The notes beneath the pieces were generated by a model. The model was given only the letters and a program-made list of their open reading frames with translations. It was not told the origin of the DNA and searched no databases. Below, one piece after another: positions 1 through 6,775 of a stretch of 64,000 bases of DNA. This stretch comes from Echinicola shivajiensis (lineage in GTDB: Bacteria; Bacteroidota; Bacteroidia; Cytophagales; Cyclobacteriaceae), in assembly GCF_018642165.1 (NCBI RefSeq), contig NZ_JAHHZM010000010.1, forward strand, positions 1 through 64,000, given 5' to 3'. The position numbers and the translations under genes are program-made. Every line of letters starts with the position of its first letter. Position 1 is the first letter of the stretch.

Positions 1-327
1 CTCCTTTCTATCCAACCATGCTCGAAAACAGGCAATTTGCACTATACCAGGGACGGCTATATTGTACAGGCCACTTCGATCTAAACGTCATTCCCTTTTG
101 TGCGGTTGGGTACCAAATGTTAGGTCTCGGAATGACACTGTTTACGGAGCACTGATTACTGTTGATTGGTTATTATTAGAATGAGATTGCTTCACAACGT
201 TCGCAATGACGCGTCAAGGACCTGATTACGGGATTACCGACCACTGATAACAGCTTACCGATTACCGAATACGGACAATTATCCTTATTATTGGGGCTTT
301 ACTTTGTTTTATTAGCAATAGAACTTT
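1..327. other. Gene-free left edge with dispersed-repeat DNA
   Basis: No convincing gene start is seen. One frame is open from base 1 to a stop at about 84 and could be the last 27 codons of a gene cut by the window edge, but its residues resemble no family I know. Positions 87-94 (GTCATTCC) and 129-136 (GGAATGAC) form inverted ends, and a second GCAATGACG lies near 203-211. These short ends recur in other spacers of this window, so I read most of this stretch as a decayed dispersed repeat. Confidence 0.4.
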
Positions 328-1794
328 ATGAATAACCCTATTTGGAGGCGTACGGGATTAATCCTGGGGCCACTGGCTTTTACATTGATCCTATTATTTT
401 TTCATCCTCAGGGCTTGTCTCCTGAAGCACTTGCGGTGTTGGCCTTGGCCGTTTGGATGGCGATTTGGTGGATTTCAGAAGCCATTCCCATTGCTGCTAC
501 GGCCTTATTGCCTTTATTGATATTTCCCCTGACCGGTGCTTTGTCCATGGATGATGCGGCCAGTCCCTATGCAGACCCTAAAGTATTACTTTATATGGGT
601 GGTTTTATGATTGCCGTTACCATAGAAAAATGGAATCTACATAAGCGCATAGCCCTATCGATCATTGCTTTTATCGGTACGGATATGCGTTTGATCGTGC
701 TTGGTTTTATGCTGGCCACGGCATTTCTGTCCATGTGGATTTCCAATACTGCTACCTCCCTAATGATGCTGCCCATAGCTGTGGCCGTAGTTCATCAGTT
801 GTCTGAAGGGCTTTCAGGAACAAAAATCAGTGAAACCATGATCGGGCAAGCCCTGATGTTGGGAATTGCCTATAGTGCCTCTATTGGCGGAGTGGCTACA
901 ATTATAGGTACACCTACCAATATTGTTTTGGTGGGCATTGTCAAGGAATTGTATGGAATAGAAATTGGATTTGCGGAATGGATGATGATCGGCTTGCCGA
1001 TTTCCTTAGGACTCTTGGGGCTTTGTTGGTGGTATTTAGTAAAAGTAGCTTATCCTTTTCCCAAGGATATGGCCCTTTCTGGAGGCAAACAGGAAATCCA
1101 AAGGCATCTAAAGGGTTTGGGAAAAATATCCACACAGGAAAAAAGGGTATTGGCCGTCTTTAGCTTAGTGAGTTTTTGTTGGATCAGCAGGGTGTTTTTA
1201 TTACAGGAGCTTCTCCCCTTTTTGAATGACACCATTATTGCTCTGGCAGGCGTATTATTGTTATTTATGATTCCTTCTGGTCAGGGAAACAAACGATTAT
1301 TGGATTGGAAAACAGCTGAAAATATCCCCTGGGGCATTTTATTGCTTTTTGGTGGCGGGCTTTCTTTGGCAGCAGGTTTTAAAGAGACCGGTTTGGCAGC
1401 TTGGTTGGGTGGCCATTTTGAAGCATTACAGGCGATCCATTTTCTGATTTTCCTTTTTGTAATTGTTGCTTCCGTGAATTTCTTAACTGAAATCACCTCT
1501 AATGTAGCCACAGCATCCATGCTTTTACCGATTTTAGGTTCGGTAGCCTTGTCTTTAGGCGTCCATCCTTATGGTTTGATGGTCGGAGCCACCATGGCGG
1601 CAAGTTGTGCCTTTATGCTCCCTGTAGCTACGCCACCCAATGCGGTGGTCTTTGGTTCGGGCTACCTCACTATTCCAGCTATGGCCAAAGCAGGATTATG
1701 GATGAATATATTGTCCATTATTTTTATCAGCCTTTTTGTCTATTACCTGATGCCAGTATTGTGGAATTTGGATTTGAAGGTTTATCCGTTTTAA
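328..1794 (+). CDS. SLC13/DASS family sodium-coupled anion symporter
   Basis: A 488-aa inner-membrane transporter of the divalent-anion:Na+ symporter (DASS/SLC13) family, which imports dicarboxylates, citrate or sulfate-like anions with sodium. The translation is almost wholly hydrophobic, with about 11 membrane segments. The family's two re-entrant hairpin motifs are visible: SNTAT near residue 139 and SNVAT near residue 391, each in a repeat half. The WWISEAIPI segment near residue 47 is also typical. Length matches the family (450-500 aa). The substrate cannot be read from sequence. The gene stands alone, with repeat-rich spacers on both sides, so no operon context helps. Family confidence is high, substrate unknown. 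Confidence 0.88.
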   Translation: MNNPIWRRTGLILGPLAFTLILLFFHPQGLSPEALAVLALAVWMAIWWISEAIPIAATALLPLLIFPLTGALSMDDAASPYADPKVLLYMGGFMIAVTIEKWNLHKRIALSIIAFIGTDMRLIVLGFMLATAFLSMWISNTATSLMMLPIAVAVVHQLSEGLSGTKISETMIGQALMLGIAYSASIGGVATIIGTPTNIVLVGIVKELYGIEIGFAEWMMIGLPISLGLLGLCWWYLVKVAYPFPKDMALSGGKQEIQRHLKGLGKISTQEKRVLAVFSLVSFCWISRVFLLQELLPFLNDTIIALAGVLLLFMIPSGQGNKRLLDWKTAENIPWGILLLFGGGLSLAAGFKETGLAAWLGGHFEALQAIHFLIFLFVIVASVNFLTEITSNVATASMLLPILGSVALSLGVHPYGLMVGATMAASCAFMLPVATPPNAVVFGSGYLTIPAMAKAGLWMNILSIIFISLFVYYLMPVLWNLDLKVYPF

Positions 1795-1805
1795 GTTAGT
1801 ATTTA

Positions 1806-2058
1806 GTCATGAGTCCTGAGTATTGAGATGGGAATCAGGTTACGTCATCGCCAGGAGCTTTGCGACATGGCGATCTTGTTTTCGGAAGACGAGATTGCTA
1901 AAGTCGTTCCTGATGGTGATCGGGACAGGCTCTACCGCCCTCCTTCGTATGACGTTTAAATCTTTGTTCTTTACTCTTTATTCTTAAATCTAAAGTCTAA
2001 TATCAAGCATCTAATGTCTCACTACTCAATACTAGCTACTAACTACTCAATACTATCT
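1806..2058. repeat. Composite dispersed repeat between SLC13 and haemoglobin genes
   Basis: The spacer is a mosaic. It begins with degenerate TGAGTATTGAGAT-type units (1806-1833), followed by an element bounded by ACGTCATCG near 1842 and ATGACG near 1949 that contains GGGACAGGCTCT at 1922-1933. It ends in CTACTCAATACTA units (2017-2058) a few bases beyond the stop codon of the haemoglobin gene on the minus strand. The 12-mer GGGACAGGCTCT recurs at 55750-55761. I see no gene in it. Confidence 0.5.
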
Positions 2059-2061
2059 TCT

Positions 2062-2457
2062 CTAATTATCCCTTGCCTCATAAATCCTCAAAAACAATAT
2101 GCTGGCCATATTCCTTGCATGTTCTTTGGCGTGGTCGGCAACCTTTCCATCGAAAAGCCTATTCAAGGTGGTAAACCAAAGTTCCAGCCAGTTACCAAAA
2201 TGAACCTGGGTGAGCCCCTGCCCTGTTTTTTGGTCCACTTCCTTATGGGCTTTCATTGGGTTGAATTTGTTTCTTCCGGGGCCAGACTGAAGCAGAATCA
2301 TCTCCCAAAAGTCTGAGAGTCGCTCCAAGTGTTCTGGCCAGTTACTGACAATGCCATTGAATATGGGCCCCAAATTAGGATGCTCCCTTACTTGGGCATA
2401 AAAAGTATGCACCAGCTTTTCTACATCTTCCCTATTTTGAATATCATGTTTTGCCAT
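2062..2457 (-). CDS. Group III truncated haemoglobin
   Basis: A 131-aa soluble haem protein of the truncated haemoglobin family, group III (TrHb3/ctb-like). Such 2-on-2 globins bind O2 or NO, and roles in oxygen chemistry or nitrosative stress are proposed. Visible signs are the FYAQVREHPNLGPIF segment near residue 20 (B helix and CD corner), the HFGNWLELW segment near residue 86 carrying the probable proximal histidine, and a length typical of the group. The ATG at 2455-2457 gives the normal family N-terminus. It is monocistronic. Its nearest functional neighbour is the divergent OsmC-type peroxidase gene, which suggests a loose stress theme, but the two are not in one operon. Confidence 0.87.
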   Translation of the reverse strand: MAKHDIQNREDVEKLVHTFYAQVREHPNLGPIFNGIVSNWPEHLERLSDFWEMILLQSGPGRNKFNPMKAHKEVDQKTGQGLTQVHFGNWLELWFTTLNRLFDGKVADHAKEHARNMASILFLRIYEARDN

Positions 2458-2795
2458 GGTGTAAAGTTAGTGATTATTTAGATGTGAGACATGAGACATG
2501 AGATGGGAGACGAATTTGTTCCATAATTTCCACTTTATACCTTGTACCTCGTACTTTCCTCCGGTATTTTATTCGACCCCTTCAGGGTCGCGAGGTCTGA
2601 TGTTGCTTTGCAATTACTTATGTTTAACCTCTTCGGGGTTTGTGGGAAGATAAACTCTTCATTACAGTTGAGATACTCGCCTTCTTCCTACTTTTTAATT
2701 TGCACCTAGTACTTGGTACTTAAAAAAGTAAAGTCTTGTTAAGGTCAATACTTAAGCGTAAATTATAGTTTTACAACCTTAAAAGTGACCATAAT
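2458..2795. other. Repeat-rich divergent spacer
   Basis: A spacer of 338 bases between divergent genes. It contains degenerate GAGACATGAGA units (2481-2511), a TACCTTGTACCTCGTACTTT unit (about 2537-2557) and CACCTAGTACTTGGTACTT (about 2703-2721). These belong to the same short-repeat style as 5047-5070 and 28019-28040. A palindromic CGACCCCTTCAGGGTCG lies near 2574-2590. Promoters for both neighbours must lie here, but I cannot fix a clear TTG/TAnnTTTG pair. Confidence 0.45.
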
Positions 2796-3212
2796 ATGAA
2801 ATTTACAAGAAGAGCATCGGCAAATTGGCAAGGCAGTGGTGATGATGGATTGGGAACAGTCAGCACCCAAAGCGGTGTATTGGATAAGGCAAAGTATTCT
2901 ACCAAAGCACGTTTTGCTGACGGTAAAGGTACCAACCCAGAAGAACTGGTGGGTGCTGCACATGCCGGTTGTTTCAGCATGAAATTGGCATTTGTAATCA
3001 ATGAAAAGGGATTTACCGCATCCAATATCGATACAGAGGCAAAGGTGACTTTTGAAGATGGCAAAATCAGTAATATTCACCTGAAGCTAAGTGCCACTGT
3101 GGAAGGAATGAGTGATGCTGACTTCCAAAAAGCAGCTAAAGAAGCCAAAGAAGAATGCCCCATCTCCAAATCTCTGGACACAGCAATCACTATGGATGCG
3201 AAATTGGTGTAA
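2796..3212 (+). CDS. OsmC/Ohr family peroxiredoxin-like protein
   Basis: A 138-aa cytoplasmic protein of the OsmC family, thiol peroxidases that reduce organic hydroperoxides. The two redox cysteines are present: Cys59 in the HAGCFSMKLA motif and Cys121 in EECPISKSL, as in the OsmC subgroup. Length is typical (135-145 aa). It starts at an ATG after an A-rich leader with no strong Shine-Dalgarno, as is usual in Bacteroidota. It is single and divergent from the haemoglobin gene. An OsmC rather than Ohr identity is favoured by the EECPISK form of the second motif. Physiological substrate not determined. Confidence 0.9.
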   Translation: MKFTRRASANWQGSGDDGLGTVSTQSGVLDKAKYSTKARFADGKGTNPEELVGAAHAGCFSMKLAFVINEKGFTASNIDTEAKVTFEDGKISNIHLKLSATVEGMSDADFQKAAKEAKEECPISKSLDTAITMDAKLV

Positions 3213-3215
3213 GAT

Positions 3216-3346
3216 TTAACCCCTCAGTCCTTTGGACAGCTCCCCTAGTGTATAGGGGAGCATTGATCGTCTTTCAAAAATTGAATTTTATAAATTGTAG
3301 GATTAGGTTCCCCACCTTATTTTTAGGAGGGGCCAGGGGTGGTGAA
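3216..3346. repeat. Dispersed repeat that runs into the 3' end of the DUF559 gene
   Basis: This spacer has the form of a family found widely in Bacteroidota spacers: CCCCTCAGTCC, then GGACAGCTCCCC, a perfect 9-bp hairpin GCTCCCCTA (3239-3247) with TAGGGGAGC (3253-3261), and on the far side TTTTTAGGAGGGGCCAGGGG. The end of the repeat supplies the last codons of the neighbouring minus-strand DUF559 gene (TTPGPS-stop). Wide distribution is recalled from other genomes, not shown here. Confidence 0.55.
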
Positions 3347-3703
3347 ATTTCTCTCGATTTCTGCTAAAACGCTTTGAAGTGAATTGAATACCTCCTCATT
3401 TCTGAACCTTATTACGCTAATATTTAAGTTTTCTAAATATTTAGTTCTTTCCTTATCATATTTATATCCTGCCTCCGTAAAATGATGTGCTCCATCTAAT
3501 TCAATACACAATCTTTCCGATGGGCAGTAAAAATCTAATATATAATTACCTGCGCTGTACTGTCTTCTAAATTTTTTTCCTTTTAGTTTTTTATTGCTTA
3601 ATGCTTTCCACAGAGTAGCCTCGGCAGGAGTACCATTATTTCTAAGATTTTTTCTTTTCTCTTTTAAATAGTGAGCATTATATATTGTTTTTTTGAATCC
3701 CAT
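3323..3703 (-). CDS. DUF559 endonuclease-like protein
   Basis: A 126-aa protein with the DUF559 domain, a small fold related to very-short-patch-repair (Vsr) and restriction-type nucleases. Visible signs: RNNGTPAEATLWKAL near the N-terminus, the core KFRRQYSAGNYILDFYCP and LCIELDGAHH (D and E/D residues of a PD-(D/E)xK-like site), then VIRFRNEEVF. The C-terminal residues TTPGPS are encoded inside a dispersed repeat, so the stop codon comes from repeat DNA. It lies 22 bases past the stop of the AAA+ gene of the eCIS block on the same strand, but I see no functional tie. The activity of such stand-alone DUF559 proteins is not well established. Confidence 0.8.
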   Translation of the reverse strand: MGFKKTIYNAHYLKEKRKNLRNNGTPAEATLWKALSNKKLKGKKFRRQYSAGNYILDFYCPSERLCIELDGAHHFTEAGYKYDKERTKYLENLNISVIRFRNEEVFNSLQSVLAEIERNFTTPGPS

Positions 3704-3725
3704 TATATCTGTGATTAATCATTCC

Positions 3726-5033
3726 TTAATTCACCATCTTCCCCTCCTTAACCAGTTCTTTTTTGATTCCTGCCAATAGGTCTTCTTGATCCAAGACTTG
3801 CTGTTCTTTCGCCAAGGCTTTGAGGCTGGCAAATTGGATGACATTGACAATATTGGCTCCGGAGAGTTCGTATTTTTTTGCCAGCATATTGAGATCCAAA
3901 CCATCTGCCAATGTCGCTTTTGGAGGAATGTTCTTTTCCCAAAGCACCAAACGTTCAGCAGCCACTGGCATTGGGAATTCAATAATACTTTGAAACCTTC
4001 GGCTGAAGGCCGCATCTATATTGCTTTTGAAATTTGAGGCCAAGATCACTAAGCCAGGATGGCTTTCAATCCTTTGAAGTAGGTAGGAAACTTCTTGGTT
4101 GGCATATTTGTCATGGGCATCTCGGACATTGGTTCTTTTGCCAAAAATGGCATCTGCTTCATCAAAAAATAAGATCCAGTCTTTATTGGCTGCCTTATCA
4201 AATAGGGATGACAGATTTTTTTCGGTTTCACCTATATATTTAGAAGTCACCAATGAAAGGTCTATCCTGTAAACATCCTTATTGGTGTATTTTCCCAATA
4301 AACTGGCAGTAAGTGTTTTGCCTGTTCCGGGGACGCCAAAAAACATGACCCGATAACCCGGTTTAAGCCTGCTTTTCATCCCCCAATCATGCAATAAGGT
4401 TTGTTCATGTTTGAGCCATTCTTCTATTTCTTGAATTTGATTCAAGGTTTTGTTATTGAGTACAATATCTTCCCATTCCAGGTCTGTGCTAATCAATTGG
4501 GCAGGGAAATTATTGCTCAACTTGGGCTTATTGATATGCTCTGTGGTAAATAGTTCTGCATATTCATTATCCACTAGTAGCGCTGTAGACCATAAAGGCT
4601 CATTTCTATCACATTCATCTAAATATAGGATCCCTTTTTGGAATAATTGGGATTGATGGAATAAGGGAAAATATTTCTTTCGGGTCTCAGGGTCATTGCC
4701 CGCTAGTATATAAAGGGCAGTTTCTCCAGTGGGTATAATCCCCCTGTGGTGTTTTGCTTTGATCCCTCCAAATTCTGGGAACTCCCCTCCTTTTGGAAAG
4801 TAATCTTGAATAATCCTATTGAAAAAACCGGGATCGATATGTGGAACGAGCGCTAAAATCAGCAATAATAGATCTTGGTTTTTTATTTCATGGTCAAATA
4901 TATATTTACCCAAGGAGGCTTCCTTGTTCAAATGAAGGTCCATCTGGGGCTTTTGCAATGTTTTACTTTTGCCCAGTTCAAAATCCAACCTGGATCGAAT
5001 AGCTAAATTTAAAAATTGTAATAACTCGTTCAT
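3726..5033 (-). CDS. eCIS AAA+ ATPase (Afp15/Pvc15-like)
   Basis: A 435-aa AAA+ ATPase, the conserved eCIS ATPase (Afp15 type). In related systems this protein is needed for particle assembly or cargo loading, although unlike ClpV it is not known to recycle the sheath. The AAA module is in the C-terminal half: Walker A GVPGTGKT at residues 233-240, Walker B ILFFDEAD at 287-294, sensor segment VILASNFKSNID and arginine finger AFSRRF. Residues 1-190 are a variable N-terminal domain. It is the last gene of the block, 37 bases after the muramidase gene, and a short TATTGAGTA-type repeat fills that gap. Family assignment is strong; exact mechanism is inferred. Confidence 0.9.
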   Translation of the reverse strand: MNELLQFLNLAIRSRLDFELGKSKTLQKPQMDLHLNKEASLGKYIFDHEIKNQDLLLLILALVPHIDPGFFNRIIQDYFPKGGEFPEFGGIKAKHHRGIIPTGETALYILAGNDPETRKKYFPLFHQSQLFQKGILYLDECDRNEPLWSTALLVDNEYAELFTTEHINKPKLSNNFPAQLISTDLEWEDIVLNNKTLNQIQEIEEWLKHEQTLLHDWGMKSRLKPGYRVMFFGVPGTGKTLTASLLGKYTNKDVYRIDLSLVTSKYIGETEKNLSSLFDKAANKDWILFFDEADAIFGKRTNVRDAHDKYANQEVSYLLQRIESHPGLVILASNFKSNIDAAFSRRFQSIIEFPMPVAAERLVLWEKNIPPKATLADGLDLNMLAKKYELSGANIVNVIQFASLKALAKEQQVLDQEDLLAGIKKELVKEGKMVN

Positions 5034-5046
5034 CTAGTGTCTTTGT

Positions 5047-5070
5047 TCTCAATACTCCCTACTCAATACT
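5047..5070. repeat. Short degenerate repeat abutting a stop codon
   Basis: Read on the minus strand this is AGTATTGAGTAGGGAGTATTGAG-like DNA that begins at the base after the muramidase stop codon (5071-5073). Units of the same style occur at 1806-1833, 2017-2058 and, in GTACGAGGTAC form, at 2537-2557 and 28019-28040. Confidence 0.5.
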
Positions 5071-5892
5071 TTAGCTATACTTTTCGTAAGCCTTTTGCAT
5101 TTTGACATCATATTTGTTTTGGGCATAGCCTGGTCCATTATAGCCACGGGCAAATTGTGCCCAGTTTTTAACCTTCAAGTGTTGAATTAAATTATTGACG
5201 GCTAAGAATTTTCCAAAAGCTTTTAAATGTTCCCTTTCGTGCAACTGCATTTTGGCCACAAAATCATCTATGGAAGGATAGCCTAAGCTATCACAATGGT
5301 AGCCCATAATTTGGAATGCTCCCCAAGAAGCAGATTTATAAGCAGCTTCCTTAAAGGCTGAATTATGGTTGATTTCAACTGCCTTTTGGAGTCTTATGTA
5401 TTCTCCTGCACCACCTTTATAATGGCTTCTGGTCCATTTTGAATAGAGTACATCCTTGGTTTCCTCATTTGCATAATTGCTAGGGGCTATTCCCTGCTTT
5501 TTAAGTTGTCTCCAGAAAATATGGCCTTCAAACAAAATTTTGGCCCTTCCGTCCGGCAGAAAGCCTTTTCCGCTACTTTCTACTTCATTGACAGCCTTTA
5601 CAGCGGCTAGTTCTAGACCATATTCTTCAGCAAAGTTGATCAAGTCCTTCTCGGATAATAGTTTACTGTGCTGACCCAAAACAGTTGGGTTTTTGGCCAA
5701 TATTTTTGTCCAGGTTTTTATGCCAACAATTCCGTCAACGACCAGATCATTCTTCTTTTGAAAGTCCATGACGGCTTCATGGGTTTTCATATCGAAATAA
5801 TTGGAAACAATAATATCATATCCCAGACCTGATAAAATTTCCTCTAAATATTGGACTTCAGGTCCTCTAGAACGGTATCTTAGGGTTTGCAT
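5071..5892 (-). CDS. Peptidoglycan-binding N-acetylmuramidase (endolysin-like)
   Basis: A 273-aa predicted cell-wall hydrolase. Residues about 5-65 form a PG_binding_1 module (RGPEVQYLEEILSGLGY, FDMKTHEAVMDFQKKN, VDGIVGIKTW). Residues about 85-270 match the N-acetylmuramidase domain (DUF3380), with the probable catalytic glutamate in VNEVESSGKGF and the later SWGAFQIMG and FARGYNGPGY segments. There is no signal peptide or membrane segment, so like a phage endolysin it would stay in the cytoplasm unless lysis, leakage or the injection apparatus moves it. It sits inside the eCIS operon between the TPR gene (4-base gap) and the ATPase, so a role in particle release or as cargo is an inference from context. 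Confidence 0.85.
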   Translation of the reverse strand: MQTLRYRSRGPEVQYLEEILSGLGYDIIVSNYFDMKTHEAVMDFQKKNDLVVDGIVGIKTWTKILAKNPTVLGQHSKLLSEKDLINFAEEYGLELAAVKAVNEVESSGKGFLPDGRAKILFEGHIFWRQLKKQGIAPSNYANEETKDVLYSKWTRSHYKGGAGEYIRLQKAVEINHNSAFKEAAYKSASWGAFQIMGYHCDSLGYPSIDDFVAKMQLHEREHLKAFGKFLAVNNLIQHLKVKNWAQFARGYNGPGYAQNKYDVKMQKAYEKYS

Positions 5893-5896
5893 GATG

Positions 5897-6772
5897 TTAG
5901 GATGTTTGGTTTTCCACTAGGTTTTTGTAATGTTGGGCTTTCTTGTTTTTTGGCTGGATTTCCAAAGCTCTTTCAAAAAGCTTAAGGGCCTCTTCATATT
6001 GATGAAGACTACAAAGAATAATTCCCTTTTCGGTCAAAATTTGATCGTTTTCAGGGTTTAGCTTTAGAAGCATGTTAATATGTTTTAACCCCTCTTCCAT
6101 ATTACCTGTTGCCAAATAATTAATGGCCAAATAATACCTGTAATCCTGATTATCTGGTGAATCTGCCAAGGCCTTTTTTATCGCTTTCTCTGCCAAACCA
6201 TGATTTCTCAACTGGAATTCACATCGTCCAATTTGGAACCAAAGGGCCGCTGAATCACTATTATTTCCTTGCTGGTAAAGTATATTTAAAGCCTTGTCAA
6301 ATTCCTTTTTCAAAATCAGGGTTTTCGCAAGTTCAATGAGGTAATTTTCTTGTGGACTAATATTTAGCAATGTTTCCCAATATTTTTCAGCCTCATCCAA
6401 ATTACCTTCATGGCTTGTCAATTTTGCCAAGGACAGCCAGGCACTGGCATGCTTTGGATCTAAATCAATTGCACCCTTGTACCTTTTTCTAGCTTCTTCA
6501 TTATTGCCCATCATGGCCAGTGAATTACCAGCATTGATCATAAAATTGGGCTTCCTTTCCTGTTCAAGGGCCAATTCAAAAAACTCAAGGGCCTTCTCAA
6601 AATTTCCTTGTTGATGGTGGTATAGCCCAAGGTTGTTGAGCAGTGAAGCATTATTGGGATCAAGTTCAAAAGCAGCTTCATAGCAGTTCATAGCCTGCTC
6701 AAATTCTTGGTTAAGAAAATGCTTAACTCCCTGATTATTGAGTGATATAGCTTGATCTTTTTCCATAATCAT
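5897..6772 (-). CDS. TPR-repeat protein of the eCIS operon
   Basis: A 291-aa protein made almost wholly of tetratricopeptide repeats: about eight 34-residue units with the usual pattern, for example ALSLNNQG-type starts, AMNCYEAAFELDPNNASLLNNLG and ALKLFERALEIQPKNKKAQ. It has no signal peptide and is probably a cytoplasmic scaffold. It starts 3 bases after the stop codon of the 1174-aa DUF4157 gene and ends 4 bases before the muramidase gene, so it is co-transcribed with cargo genes. A chaperone or adaptor role in cargo handling is plausible but not shown; TPR proteins are versatile. Confidence 0.72.
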   Translation of the reverse strand: MIMEKDQAISLNNQGVKHFLNQEFEQAMNCYEAAFELDPNNASLLNNLGLYHHQQGNFEKALEFFELALEQERKPNFMINAGNSLAMMGNNEEARKRYKGAIDLDPKHASAWLSLAKLTSHEGNLDEAEKYWETLLNISPQENYLIELAKTLILKKEFDKALNILYQQGNNSDSAALWFQIGRCEFQLRNHGLAEKAIKKALADSPDNQDYRYYLAINYLATGNMEEGLKHINMLLKLNPENDQILTEKGIILCSLHQYEEALKLFERALEIQPKNKKAQHYKNLVENQTS

Positions 6773-6775
6773 AAT

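Noticed and set aside
2574-2590. Palindrome CGACCCCTTCAGGGTCG as an operator or terminator
   Set aside because: It lies in a repeat-rich spacer, is not followed by a T run on either strand, and no regulator is adjacent.
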